In this document: positions 16,832 to 25,282 of the stretch, piece after piece
How positions within the stretch are numbered: position 1 is the first letter of the stretch
Layout: every line of letters starts with the position of its first letter
NCBI GenBank assembly: GCA_965215215.1
Contig: OZ244043.1
Location: 434,001-498,000 of the forward strand
DNA: 64,000 nucleotides
Source of the DNA: CALDTK01 sp965215215
GTDB lineage: Bacteria > Bacteroidota > Bacteroidia > Chitinophagales > Saprospiraceae
Reading direction: 5' to 3'
Position numbers and translations under genes: made by a program
Notes under the pieces: model-generated
What the model was told of the DNA's origin: nothing
Databases searched by the model: none
The model's input: the letters and a program-made list of their open reading frames with translations, nothing else

Positions 16832-17500
16832 ATGCGCCACCTACGTTACCTCATTCCTCTGTTACTGACTCTTTTCGTGAGCAGCGAAGCCTTCGCCCAA
16901 TTTCGCAACCGGGACAACGACCGCGCACGCTCCTCCCGCACGGAGCGGCCGAGCTCCCGCAAACGGCAAAGCTCGACCGGCGACGCTTCGCTCAAGGCGA
17001 TCATCGACCGCTCGTGGGTCGGCGCCTCGGCTTCGCTCTCCTTTTTCGGCAACGGGGGTTTTAACCAAACTACGCTCGGGATCTCGCCGATGGTCGGCTA
17101 TAAGGTAACGCCCTGGCTTTCGGCCGGACCTCGCTTCAGTGTACTCTACAACGGCGTGAAAGGTAGAACTTCGGCCGGGACTCAACGCGTGAACCTTTGG
17201 GATTTCGGCGGCGGCGCGTTCGTTCGTACGAAGGTCTACATGTTCTACGCACAGGCCGAGTTTACTTCGCTCAGCCAGCAAAATTTCTTTGTTTCCGGTG
17301 GTCAAATCGCAATAGACCCGGCTACTTCCGAACCGCGAAGAGAACGAACGAGCGATCAGGAGTTGCTGGTAGGGATCGGCTACAACCCCGGCGGTGGCGG
17401 CGTAGGCAGCGATATCGGGATCTTTTACAACCTCTTCGACAACGTGGAGAGCCAGCGCAGCGCCATCACGTTTCGGGTCATGCTCACCTTTGGGTACTAG
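16832..17500 (+). CDS. Outer-membrane beta-barrel protein
   Basis: 222 residues. The signal peptide (MRHLRYLIPLLLTLFVSSEA, cut after AFA) is followed by a basic Arg/Ser-rich linker (about 25-55) and then alternating strands ending in an aromatic residue (FRVMLTFGY), the pattern of a small outer-membrane barrel. The mature region (SWVGASASLSFFGNGGF, GISPMVGYKVTPWLSAGPR) resembles Bacteroidota outer-membrane beta-barrel proteins of unknown function. The ATG at 16832 is preferred over a TTG at 16802. The gene ends 17 bases inside the convergent TonB receptor gene. Confidence 0.75.
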   Translation: MRHLRYLIPLLLTLFVSSEAFAQFRNRDNDRARSSRTERPSSRKRQSSTGDASLKAIIDRSWVGASASLSFFGNGGFNQTTLGISPMVGYKVTPWLSAGPRFSVLYNGVKGRTSAGTQRVNLWDFGGGAFVRTKVYMFYAQAEFTSLSQQNFFVSGGQIAIDPATSEPRRERTSDQELLVGIGYNPGGGGVGSDIGIFYNLFDNVESQRSAITFRVMLTFGY

Positions 17501-19994
17501 TCCGTTTTCCGGTGAGCTCGAGGCGAACGCCGGCGAGTAGTTGCACGCCGGCCTGGGGGTAGTAGCCGTTGGAAACGTACACGTCCCCCTGTTCCAAGCG
17601 CGCGGAGGGGTCGTCGATCCGCGGATCGGAGCCGGGGCTCGCAAAGCGGTAACTGTAGCCCTTGGTTGCCGGGTGCGCCCCCAGCACGTTCTGCACCTGA
17701 AGGGTTAGTGTCGCGTTTACGTTAGCCCTCGCTTTTAGTTTGTAGCGGGCCTCGAAGTCAACGCGCTGGTATCCTGCCAGGCGAGTAGCGGCCGAACCCG
17801 AATTATCGAGAAATTGCGGTCCGACGTGGCTCCCCCACAGCGCCAAGTCGAGTGCGTTCTCTCGACCGTCTACCGGGGTCCGGTAGGTCAGTCCGAGGTT
17901 GGCTACGACCTCCGGCGAAAACGCGAGCGGTGTATCTCGTCGCTGAATGGGGTCCTTTACCTCGGTAATGGGATTATCGATGTACTCGGTGAAGGCATCG
18001 ACCCGGCTCCGGCTGAGCGCCAGATTTCCCTCTAAACCGAACCCGGCGGCGAGCCGCTGACCGGCGGCGAACTCGAGGCCGAGGCGGTGACTCCGCGGTA
18101 CGTTGACGCGCGTAGCTTCCCCCACGTCGTTCAACTCCCCGGTTACGGCGAGCTGATCGTAGTAGTCCATGAAGTAGCCGGTAGCCTCGAAGGAGGTTCG
18201 CTTAGCGCTAAAACGGTACCCGAGCTCGTAGTCGAACAACTGCTCGGGCTTCGCCTGTTGTCCGGCGGGCGCCTCCACGTAGTCGTTGCGGTTGGGCTCC
18301 CGTTGTCCGACGGCGAAGCTGGCGAAAGCGCTCTGACCCGGGGCGAGCGCCGCGGTTAGACCGAGCTTCGGGTTGAAGAACACGAGCTGAACGTCCTGGG
18401 GGAGCGTAACGCCGGAGCGGTCGATACCCTGGAATCGATAGTCTACGTAGCGAACCTGTAGATCCGCGTAGCCCCGCAGCGCGGGTGAGAGGTCGTAGTT
18501 GAGCTTCGCGAATGCGTTCAGATCCGTTTTGGTCCCCACGTTGTCGTAGTACTTGCGGTCCGGATCTACGTTCGCGTCCGTGCCGCCCGCACCATCGAAG
18601 GAGATCAGCTTGCCGTAATGGTCTCCGGCGTAGCGGTTCGCGCCGGCACTGACGACGAGGTCGAGTTTTCGCGAAAGCCGACCGGAGGCCGTGGCGATGA
18701 CTCCGCCGAAATGATTGTCGAGGTAAAGCCTTCGGATAGCATCTCCGATTACGGAGGCGCTACGCTCCTCGTAGTACGCGGAGAGGTTGTCTTCCGGCCT
18801 GTACTCCTCGTAAAATCCGATCCCCCGGGTGTAGTGCCCGGTGAGCTGTAGCAGCCACTCGGAGGGGAGCTGGTAGCTGTAGAGGAGCTGGGCGTGCGTC
18901 TGCTTGTAGTTGTCTTCTTGGTGTTCGTAGAACTCGCCGTCGCCCATATCGCCGGCGAAATTGTAGGTCCTCAGTTCCGGATCACCCAAGAACGATTCCG
19001 GGATCCCGTACCACGCTTGGTAGGTTCGCTCGTGGCCCGTCCAGCCCAGTAGCTGAATACGTTGTGCATCGGTGGGGGTATACAGTACACTGGCGTAGGC
19101 TGAACCGAGCTCGGCGCTCGCTCGGTCCACGTAGCCGTCGCTCGTTATGTAGCTAGCGCGGGCGTCGAAGGCGAGACCGTTGTCGAGCACCCCGCTGCTG
19201 GCCTTGAGCATGGCTCGCCCGGTGCCGTAGTTGCCGCCCGCGAGTTCGCCGACGAGGGTCGGGGTAGCGGCCGGAGCGTCGGTAGCCAGGTTGATGTTGG
19301 CCCCGAAGGCACCGGCGCCGTAGGTGCTCTGCCCTACCCCGCGCTGGACCTGCACCGAGGAAGTCGAAGAGATGAAATCGGGCATGTTGACCCAGTAGAC
19401 ACCTTGCGACTCGGCGTCGTTGAGGGGTACCCCGTTGATGGTTACGTTGATGCGCGTGGCGTCCGCGCCGCGGATACGGATGCCGGTGTAGCCGATCCCC
19501 GTGCCCGCGTCGGAGGTGACGACCGCTCCGGGGGTACGGCGCAGGAGGTAGGGCACGTCCTGTCCGGGATTGGCTTCGGCCAGCGGACCCGCGTCGACGT
19601 TTACGAAGGCGAAGGGATCGTTGGCTTGCGCCCGAACCGCGATCACGGTGGCCGCCTCGAGGGCCGTCGCGCTCGGTGCGAGCCGCAGCTCGACGGCCGA
19701 CCCCACAGCGCTGGATACGCGTACCTCCCGCCGGATAACCTGGTAGCCGACGAGCCGCACGAGTAGTTCGTACGCCCCCGGTTCGGCGGCCGAAAAATTG
19801 AGCTCCCCGGAGGGGTCCGCTACGGCCTGCAGGCTGGAGGAGTTCGTGAGCCGTGCGGTATCGAGCGCGGTTAGCGAGGCCACGGCCCCGACGGCCGGCT
19901 CGCCCCGATCGTCGAGGACCCGGAAGACCGACTGAGCCAAGGTCGAAGAAAGCGTAAAGGAAAGCAGTCCGAGGACGACGCAGAGCTGGCGCAT
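17484..19994 (-). CDS. TonB-dependent receptor, probable thiamin-compound uptake
   Basis: 836-residue outer-membrane receptor. After a signal peptide (MRQLCVVLGLLSFTLSSTLA), residues about 22-105 form a carboxypeptidase-like regulatory domain (VFRVLDDRGEPAVGAV), then a plug domain (about 125-235; YTGIRIRGADATRINVTING, NDAESQGVYWVNMPDF) and a 22-strand barrel ending in LLAGVRLELTGKR. A TPP riboswitch lies just upstream, which strongly suggests that the substrate is thiamin or a precursor such as a hydroxymethylpyrimidine compound. The ATG at 19994 is preferred to a GTG at 20012. The receptor seems to stand alone after the riboswitch; no PnuT-type inner-membrane permease follows. Confidence 0.88.
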   Translation of the reverse strand: MRQLCVVLGLLSFTLSSTLAQSVFRVLDDRGEPAVGAVASLTALDTARLTNSSSLQAVADPSGELNFSAAEPGAYELLVRLVGYQVIRREVRVSSAVGSAVELRLAPSATALEAATVIAVRAQANDPFAFVNVDAGPLAEANPGQDVPYLLRRTPGAVVTSDAGTGIGYTGIRIRGADATRINVTINGVPLNDAESQGVYWVNMPDFISSTSSVQVQRGVGQSTYGAGAFGANINLATDAPAATPTLVGELAGGNYGTGRAMLKASSGVLDNGLAFDARASYITSDGYVDRASAELGSAYASVLYTPTDAQRIQLLGWTGHERTYQAWYGIPESFLGDPELRTYNFAGDMGDGEFYEHQEDNYKQTHAQLLYSYQLPSEWLLQLTGHYTRGIGFYEEYRPEDNLSAYYEERSASVIGDAIRRLYLDNHFGGVIATASGRLSRKLDLVVSAGANRYAGDHYGKLISFDGAGGTDANVDPDRKYYDNVGTKTDLNAFAKLNYDLSPALRGYADLQVRYVDYRFQGIDRSGVTLPQDVQLVFFNPKLGLTAALAPGQSAFASFAVGQREPNRNDYVEAPAGQQAKPEQLFDYELGYRFSAKRTSFEATGYFMDYYDQLAVTGELNDVGEATRVNVPRSHRLGLEFAAGQRLAAGFGLEGNLALSRSRVDAFTEYIDNPITEVKDPIQRRDTPLAFSPEVVANLGLTYRTPVDGRENALDLALWGSHVGPQFLDNSGSAATRLAGYQRVDFEARYKLKARANVNATLTLQVQNVLGAHPATKGYSYRFASPGSDPRIDDPSARLEQGDVYVSNGYYPQAGVQLLAGVRLELTGKRTSTQR

Positions 19995-20051
19995 AGGTAG
20001 GTGCTTAGACACCGGAGCAGACGCCCCCCGCCAGGCTAGCCGTCGAAGGCT

Positions 20052-20134
20052 TACCTCACTCCCTTCCCGGCATTACCCGGGCAGGTTCGTCGGGTATAAT
20101 CTCAGTCTCGCCAACTAGCTCGACACCCCGGTGC
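20052..20134 (-). promoter_or_regulatory. TPP (THI-box) riboswitch
   Basis: Reading the minus strand from about 20134 to 20052, the conserved THI-box parts appear in order: GGGGTGTC, CTGAGATTATACCC, GAACCTG, CCGGGTAATGCCGG and AAGGGAG. These are the thiamin-pyrophosphate aptamer helices and the pyrimidine- and phosphate-binding loops. The element ends about 57 bases before the ATG of the TonB receptor. Binding of TPP would be expected to lower receptor expression. The 3' expression platform is short, which suggests control of translation or early termination. Confidence 0.93.
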
Positions 20135-20157
20135 GCCGCGAAGTTAGTTCGTAAACT

Positions 20158-20715
20158 CTAGTCGTCGTCGTTTTCGTCTCGCGCGAGTGCCTCGACCGCG
20201 CGGAGGGCCCGTTTGAGGCGGGTCTTGCCGAATCCCTCCACCTCCGCTACCCGGGCACCGGTCTGGTGTATGAGAGCCGATAGTCTCCCGTGCAGTTCGT
20301 GGCGACGGTGAGGGTCTTCGCGTAGGGGGTCGAAATCCCAGGGGAGGTCCGGTCGGCAGAGTAGGTAAAGTTGTGGCGGCTGCTCGCAGTACAAGCACCG
20401 TAGCTCGGGGTCGACGTCTCGAAATTTATCTTCCTGCCAGAGGCGTAAAACCTCCAGTCCGGTGTCTTGTACGACGAATTGGGGGTGTCCTGCGTGACCG
20501 ATCGCGGCGAGCTGGTGCGTCGCAGCGGCCACGAGCCGCTGATCGACCTGTGCGAAATGACGAAAGTCCGCCGGGAGGACCGAACGCCCGGCCGCCTCCA
20601 AGAAGCCTCGCGGGTACTCCGGGATCCACAGCCCCCCGAGGCGGGCGGCGAGTTTTCGCGAAAGCGTTGTCTTGCCACTGCTCTCGGGACCCGTAACGAT
20701 TATGTGTCGCAGCAT
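20158..20715 (-). CDS. NadR-like AAA-domain nucleoside/vitamin kinase
   Basis: 185 residues, cytoplasmic P-loop protein of the NadR/Ttd14 AAA_28 group. The Walker A motif GPESSGKTT is at residues 9-17, followed by the family motif WIPEYPRGFLE, then HFAQVDQRL and a D in QDTGLEVLRLW that fits the Walker B position. Homologues phosphorylate nicotinamide riboside; others sit beside thiamin transport genes and are proposed thiamin kinases. Because a TPP-riboswitch-controlled receptor lies immediately downstream on the same strand, a thiamin-salvage kinase is plausible but inferred. A box TACCTTAT starts 14 bases before the ATG. Confidence 0.75.
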   Translation of the reverse strand: MLRHIIVTGPESSGKTTLSRKLAARLGGLWIPEYPRGFLEAAGRSVLPADFRHFAQVDQRLVAAATHQLAAIGHAGHPQFVVQDTGLEVLRLWQEDKFRDVDPELRCLYCEQPPQLYLLCRPDLPWDFDPLREDPHRRHELHGRLSALIHQTGARVAEVEGFGKTRLKRALRAVEALARDENDDD

Positions 20716-20721
20716 CGAGCC

Positions 20722-20729
20722 ATAAGGTA
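20722..20729 (-). promoter_or_regulatory. Putative -7 box of the NadR-like kinase gene
   Basis: On the minus strand the sequence is TACCTTAT, a partial match to TAnnTTTG, with its first T 14 bases before the A of the start codon at 20715. The distance equals that seen at 1313, 46939 and 51986. Confidence 0.35.
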
Positions 20730-20786
20730 GCGTACCGACGCGCCAACCCTAGCGGGCAATAACCGTTTCTGTGGCTACGAACCACT

Positions 20787-21368
20787 ATGCACGACATCGA
20801 ACCCTTTCACCGCTGGCGCGACGATTATACCTCGGAAGCGGATCGGCGCAGCCCTTTCTACAAGCGGGTCTATTCGGAGTTCACCTTCACGAACAAGGTG
20901 TACAACTACTTCATCCACCCGCAGTGGGACGACTTCGGTTCGCAGACGCTTTACGCCAAACAAATTTGGGCGGACTACGAGGCTAGCTTCGCGATCATCG
21001 AGCTCATCGGGGAGTGGAACGATGCGCTGTACAACGACGTGAAGTTTCTGAAGCGAGAGGTCGGCGACCACCTGCTCGACCGCGGGATAAGCCGTTTCGT
21101 TTTGGTGTGTGAGCACGTACTCAACTTCCACGCGGACGACGATTGCTACTACGCGGAGTGGGCCGAAGAGGCCGCCGAGGAGGGGGGGTGGATTGCGCTG
21201 ATCAACACGCTACCCCACGTGGACGACGAGTTGCGCGGCGCGATGATCGATAATTCGGTGTTTTTCGGGGGCGACTTCGCGCGTCTGGCCTGGCGCCCCA
21301 AAAAGCCGAAAGCGGTAATGAAGATGATCGAGGGCTTAATCCACCGGGTACCCGCTAGGCTGGACTAG
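20787..21368 (+). CDS. Conserved hypothetical protein
   Basis: 193 residues, soluble, acidic and rich in aromatic residues (FTFTNKVYNYFIHPQWDDFG, FHADDDCYYAEWAEEAAEEG). No signal peptide, membrane segment or known catalytic motif is visible. The pattern, with an N-terminal aromatic segment and a C-terminal basic helix (RPKKPKAVMKMIEGLIHRVP), looks like a conserved structured protein rather than a spurious frame. Codon use matches neighbouring genes. It lies directly upstream of era, and its stop codon overlaps the -7 box that precedes era, so it is probably transcribed separately from era or read through. Function unknown. Confidence 0.65.
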   Translation: MHDIEPFHRWRDDYTSEADRRSPFYKRVYSEFTFTNKVYNYFIHPQWDDFGSQTLYAKQIWADYEASFAIIELIGEWNDALYNDVKFLKREVGDHLLDRGISRFVLVCEHVLNFHADDDCYYAEWAEEAAEEGGWIALINTLPHVDDELRGAMIDNSVFFGGDFARLAWRPKKPKAVMKMIEGLIHRVPARLD

Positions 21369-21373
21369 GTTTG
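21366..21373 (+). promoter_or_regulatory. Consensus -7 box upstream of era
   Basis: TAGGTTTG matches the Bacteroidota -7 element TAnnTTTG exactly. Its TAG is also the stop codon of the preceding gene. The era ATG follows 22 bases after the first T, leaving a predicted leader of under ten bases. Confidence 0.5.
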
Positions 21374-21387
21374 CAGTCGATTTCACT

Positions 21388-22440
21388 ATGGCCAAATCTC
21401 GTTCCAAGCTCCCCGAAGACTACCCCTACTACCGAGCAGACGACGGGTTTGCCACCGACCCGAACGCGCCGGGTTCGGAGAAGGAGGTAGAGCACTTCGA
21501 CTTGGATCGCGCGCTCGAGGGTTTGGGACACTCGCTCGACGTGGCCCCGGGGCACCGTTCGGGCTACGTCAACATCGTGGGGCGGCCCAACGTGGGCAAA
21601 TCGACCTTACTCAACGCGCTCGTCGGCGAGCGAATGAGCATCATCACGGCGAAGCCGCAGACCACGCGCCACCGGATTTTGGCCCTGCTGAGTGGAGACG
21701 ACTTTCAGGTCGTGTTCAGCGACACGCCCGGACTCATCGAGGAACCCGGCTACAAGATGCAGGAGCGCATGAACGCCTTCGTGGCGAGCGCCTTCGAGGA
21801 TGCCGACCTTATCCTCTTCGAGGTCGTGCCGCAAGAGCGTTACGAGGACGACCATCCGTTCGTGCAGATGCTAACGCGCATCGAGGAGCCGGTGTGCGTG
21901 GTGGTAAACAAGGCCGATACCGTGCCCGAGGGAGTAGCGCAGGAAGTAGCCGCCGAGTACAAAGAACGCCTGGGCGCCCAGCACGCCGTGGCGGTAAGCG
22001 CGCTCTACGGCGACGGGATCGAGGAGTTACGCGAGTACGTACTCGCTCAACTGCCGGAGGGTCCGGCTTACTACCCCAAGGACCAGCTGACCGATCGGCC
22101 CGAGCGCTTCTTCGTAACGGAGATTATCCGCGAGCAAATTCTCGAACGCTACTACCGAGAAATCCCCTACGCGGTCGAGCCGGTGGTCGAGTCGTTCGAA
22201 GACACGGAGACTACCCAGGGGAAGCCGCTGGTGCGCGTGCGGGTACTTATTTACGTAGAGCGCGAAAGTCAGAAGAACATTATCATCGGTAAGAACGGTG
22301 CCGACATCAAGGCGCTAGGCCGGGCGGCACGCGAGCGGCTCGAGGTCTTCCTCGAGAAGAAGGTCTTCCTCGAGACGCACGTGAAGGTGAGGGCCGGTTG
22401 GCGTGACGATGAATCCGAGCTAAAACGATTGGGCTACTAA
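21388..22440 (+). CDS. era: GTPase Era with an N-terminal extension
   Basis: 350 residues. Era binds the 3' end of 16S rRNA and assists 30S assembly. The GTPase domain starts near residue 58 with GYVNIVGRPNVGKST (G1), then TTRHR (G2), DTPG (G3) and NKAD (G4). A C-terminal KH domain contains IIIGKNGADIKALGRAAR (about residue 292-309). Typical Era proteins are about 295-300 residues; here about 55 acidic residues with several Tyr/Pro (LPEDYPYYRADDG) precede G1. The ATG at 21388 follows a consensus -7 box, which supports the long form. It is followed by the second GTPase gene der after 21 bases, probably an operon. Confidence 0.95.
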   Translation: MAKSRSKLPEDYPYYRADDGFATDPNAPGSEKEVEHFDLDRALEGLGHSLDVAPGHRSGYVNIVGRPNVGKSTLLNALVGERMSIITAKPQTTRHRILALLSGDDFQVVFSDTPGLIEEPGYKMQERMNAFVASAFEDADLILFEVVPQERYEDDHPFVQMLTRIEEPVCVVVNKADTVPEGVAQEVAAEYKERLGAQHAVAVSALYGDGIEELREYVLAQLPEGPAYYPKDQLTDRPERFFVTEIIREQILERYYREIPYAVEPVVESFEDTETTQGKPLVRVRVLIYVERESQKNIIIGKNGADIKALGRAARERLEVFLEKKVFLETHVKVRAGWRDDESELKRLGY

Positions 22441-22461
22441 CCGGTAGCTAAACCCCCTTCC

Positions 22462-23769
22462 ATGAGTACCATAGTAGCCATTGTAGGTCGCCCCAACGTT
22501 GGCAAATCTACCCTATACAACCGCCTGATCGGTGAGCGACAGGCGATCATCGACGACGAATCGGGCGTTACCCGCGATCGCCAGTACGGCGTTTGTACCT
22601 GGAACGGGAAAACGTTCTCGGTCGTCGACACGGGCGGGTTCGTCAAGGGTTCCGACGACGTCTTCGAGGCCGCCATCCGCGATCAGGTGGAAATCGCCAT
22701 CGACGAGGCGGCGGTTATCCTGTTCGTTTGCGATGTAACCACCGGCATCACGGACCTCGACGAGCAGGTGGCCCGCATGCTCAGGCGCACGGACAAGCCC
22801 GTGGTCCTCGTCGTAAATAAGGTAGACAACCACGAGCGGCTCATCGACGCTAACGAATTTTGGAGTCTCGGCTTCGAGGATTCGTACTTCCTGAGCTCGA
22901 TGACGGGCTCGGGCACCGGCGATATGCTCGACGTCGTGACCGAGCGCCTGCCCGAAGACGCGGCGCCCATCGAGGAACCGGATGTACCGCGCATCTCCAT
23001 CGTCGGCCAGCCGAATGCCGGTAAGTCTAGCGTGGTCAACGCGCTGCTCGGCGAGGAGCGCAACATCGTGACCGAGGTCCCCGGCACCACCCGAGACTCG
23101 ATCAACACGCGCTTCACCAAGTTCGACCGCGATTTTTTCTTAATGGATACGGCCGGATTGCGCAAGAAGGCCAAGGTGCACGAGAACCTCGAGTACTACT
23201 CGGTGATGCGCGCCATCAACGCCATCGAAGATGCCGATATCTGCATCCTGCTCATCGACGCCACCGAGGGCGTGGAAGCGCAGGACATGTCGATTATCCG
23301 CGTTATCCAGAAGCGGAATAAAGGGCTCGTCATCGGGATCAACAAGTGGGACCTGATCGAGAAGGAGACCAACACCATGCGGGATTTCGAGCTCGGAATC
23401 CGACAGCGCATCGCTCCGTTCGACGACGTACCGATCGTATTCACCTCCGCCACGCAGCGAACCCGGTTGCTCGACTTGATCGATGCGGCGCTACGTGTCC
23501 ACGAGAACCGAAATCGCCGAATCATCACCAGCCGGCTTAACGAGGTGATGCTCGAGGCCATCGAGCGAGTCCCACCGCCGGCGCACCGAGGGCGGATCGT
23601 GAAGATTAAGTACGTTACCCAACTCCCGACCTACTTTCCCGCTTTCGCCTTCTTCGCCAGCAATCCCAAGCAGATCAAAGACAGCTACAAATCGTACCTG
23701 GAGAATAAGCTGCGCGAGAACTTCGATTTTTCCGGCGTCCCGATAGGCGTGTTCTTCAGAGAAAAGTAA
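22462..23769 (+). CDS. der: Ribosome biogenesis GTPase Der (EngA)
   Basis: 435 residues, the standard length. Der has two tandem GTPase domains and helps 50S subunit maturation. First domain: GRPNVGKST near residue 8, DTGGF, NKVDN. Second domain: GQPNAGKSS near residue 181, DTAGLRKK, NKWD. The C-terminal KH-like domain (about 350-435) ends with the characteristic PTYFPAFAFFASNPKQIKDS region, here residues 393-412, and GVPIGVFFREK. It follows era closely on the same strand. Nothing unusual is seen. Confidence 0.97.
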   Translation: MSTIVAIVGRPNVGKSTLYNRLIGERQAIIDDESGVTRDRQYGVCTWNGKTFSVVDTGGFVKGSDDVFEAAIRDQVEIAIDEAAVILFVCDVTTGITDLDEQVARMLRRTDKPVVLVVNKVDNHERLIDANEFWSLGFEDSYFLSSMTGSGTGDMLDVVTERLPEDAAPIEEPDVPRISIVGQPNAGKSSVVNALLGEERNIVTEVPGTTRDSINTRFTKFDRDFFLMDTAGLRKKAKVHENLEYYSVMRAINAIEDADICILLIDATEGVEAQDMSIIRVIQKRNKGLVIGINKWDLIEKETNTMRDFELGIRQRIAPFDDVPIVFTSATQRTRLLDLIDAALRVHENRNRRIITSRLNEVMLEAIERVPPPAHRGRIVKIKYVTQLPTYFPAFAFFASNPKQIKDSYKSYLENKLRENFDFSGVPIGVFFREK

Positions 23770-23806
23770 GCTTAACCCCCACTACTCCGTTTCACCTCCG
23801 CCCCGC

Positions 23807-24358
23807 ATGATCACCGATGGCCCTATTCCAGGACTCAAGCTTTTCGAACCCCGCGTCTTCGGCGACGAGCGGGGCTACTTCTACGAAACGTTCAACGCGA
23901 AGGTGTGGGCGGATGCCGGTGTCTCGGACGTCTTCGTACAGGACAACCAGGCGTACTCCAGTCGGGGCGTACTGCGCGGGCTGCACTACCAGCGGGGCGT
24001 CCGCGCGCAGGCGAAGTTGGTCCGGGTGATCGAGGGGGAGGTGCTCGACGTGGCCGTGGACTTGCGCCCGGATTCGCCTACCTACGGCCAGCACCATAGC
24101 GTTCGCCTAAGCGGCGATAACAAGTTGCAATTTTACGTGCCGCGCGGGTTTGCGCACGGTTACGTGGTACTGAGCGACACCGCTTTGTTTGCTTACAAAT
24201 GCGATAACCTTTACTTTCCGAAATCGGAGGGGGGGGTCCGCTTCGACGATCCTAGCCTGGGCATCGACTGGGAAATCTCCTCCGCCGAAGTTCAGCTCAG
24301 CGCCAAGGACGAGGTTCTCCCTCCATTCGGCGAACACCTAAGTGCGACCAACGAGTAG
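23807..24358 (+). CDS. rfbC: dTDP-4-dehydrorhamnose 3,5-epimerase
   Basis: 183 residues, cupin-fold enzyme of dTDP-L-rhamnose synthesis; it converts dTDP-4-keto-6-deoxyglucose to the 4-keto-rhamnose form. Family signatures are visible: PGLKLFEPRVFGDERGYFYE, the QDNQAYSSRGVLRGLHYQ region (catalytic His in RGLHYQ), and PRGFAHGYVVLSD. Lys and Tyr residues of the active site occur in YKCDNLYFPKSEG. The ATG at 23807 gives the normal N-terminus. It is directly followed by rfbD; rfbA and rfbB are not in the window. Confidence 0.95.
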   Translation: MITDGPIPGLKLFEPRVFGDERGYFYETFNAKVWADAGVSDVFVQDNQAYSSRGVLRGLHYQRGVRAQAKLVRVIEGEVLDVAVDLRPDSPTYGQHHSVRLSGDNKLQFYVPRGFAHGYVVLSDTALFAYKCDNLYFPKSEGGVRFDDPSLGIDWEISSAEVQLSAKDEVLPPFGEHLSATNE

Positions 24359-24380
24359 CCCAAATCCACCTCAGCCGCGT

Positions 24381-25253
24381 ATGCGCATTCTCATAACCGG
24401 CGCAAACGGCCAGGTAGGCAGCGCGCTCCGACGCTTGTTGCCCACCACCGCGCACGAGGTTACCTACACAGACCGTGCGGAGCTAGACCTGAGCGACGCC
24501 ACGGCCGTCCGCGAATTTACGCTTGCGCTAAAACCACATGTAGTCGTCAACGTGGCGGCCTATACGGCGGTAGACAAGGCCGAAACCGAGCCGCTCCTGG
24601 CGAAGGCGATCAACGAGGATGCCGTTCGTGTTTTAGCGGAAGCGACCCAGGATCGCGGGGCTACCCTCTTTCACCTGTCGAGTGATTACGTGTACCACAA
24701 CGGGCTCGACCGGCCCCTGCGGGAAACCGACCCGGCCGCGCCGAAGAGCGTGTACGCGCGTACCAAATTGGCGGGCGACGAGGCGGCCCTAGCCGGCTGC
24801 GAGCGTACCTACGTGCTGCGTACGAGCTGGGTGTACGGGCTCGAGGGACACAACTTCGTGCGCACGATGGCGCGCCTCGGCAAGGAGCGCGAGCGACTCA
24901 ACGTAGTGAGCGATCAAATTGGGGCACCCACCTTCGCGGACGATGTCGCCGCGGCCATCTCGTCGCTCATCGGACGCACCGAACGAAATGATGCCCCGGC
25001 CTACGGGATTTACAACTTCGCCGGGGAAGGAGTAGCTTCCTGGTACGATTTCGCCCGTGCGATTATGCAAGGCTACGAACTCAGCTGTCAGGTTTGCGCG
25101 ATTCGGTCGGACCAATATCCTACTCCCGCGGCCCGGCCCAGCTACAGTGTGCTCGACCTATCGAAGGCTCGAACGGCCGGGTTACCGCTTCGGCATTGGC
25201 GGGACGCGCTGGTCGACTTCCTCGAACGGGACACAACGATGGCGGCGAGCTAG
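24381..25253 (+). CDS. rfbD: dTDP-4-dehydrorhamnose reductase
   Basis: 290 residues, extended SDR that reduces dTDP-4-keto-L-rhamnose to dTDP-L-rhamnose with NAD(P)H. The N-terminal TGANGQVGSAL binds the cofactor. The active site has YARTKLAGDEAAL (Tyr/Lys pair near residue 125-129) and Ser/Thr in HLSSDYVY. RTSWVYGLEGHNFVRTM is a strong family signature. The ATG at 24381 is used because MRILITGANGQVG is the standard N-terminus; a GTG at 24342 would overlap rfbC by 17 bases. Together with rfbC this supplies rhamnose for surface polysaccharide. Confidence 0.94.
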   Translation: MRILITGANGQVGSALRRLLPTTAHEVTYTDRAELDLSDATAVREFTLALKPHVVVNVAAYTAVDKAETEPLLAKAINEDAVRVLAEATQDRGATLFHLSSDYVYHNGLDRPLRETDPAAPKSVYARTKLAGDEAALAGCERTYVLRTSWVYGLEGHNFVRTMARLGKERERLNVVSDQIGAPTFADDVAAAISSLIGRTERNDAPAYGIYNFAGEGVASWYDFARAIMQGYELSCQVCAIRSDQYPTPAARPSYSVLDLSKARTAGLPLRHWRDALVDFLERDTTMAAS

Positions 25254-25282
25254 CCGTTTTCGCCTAACTAGTGTCTTCCCGC

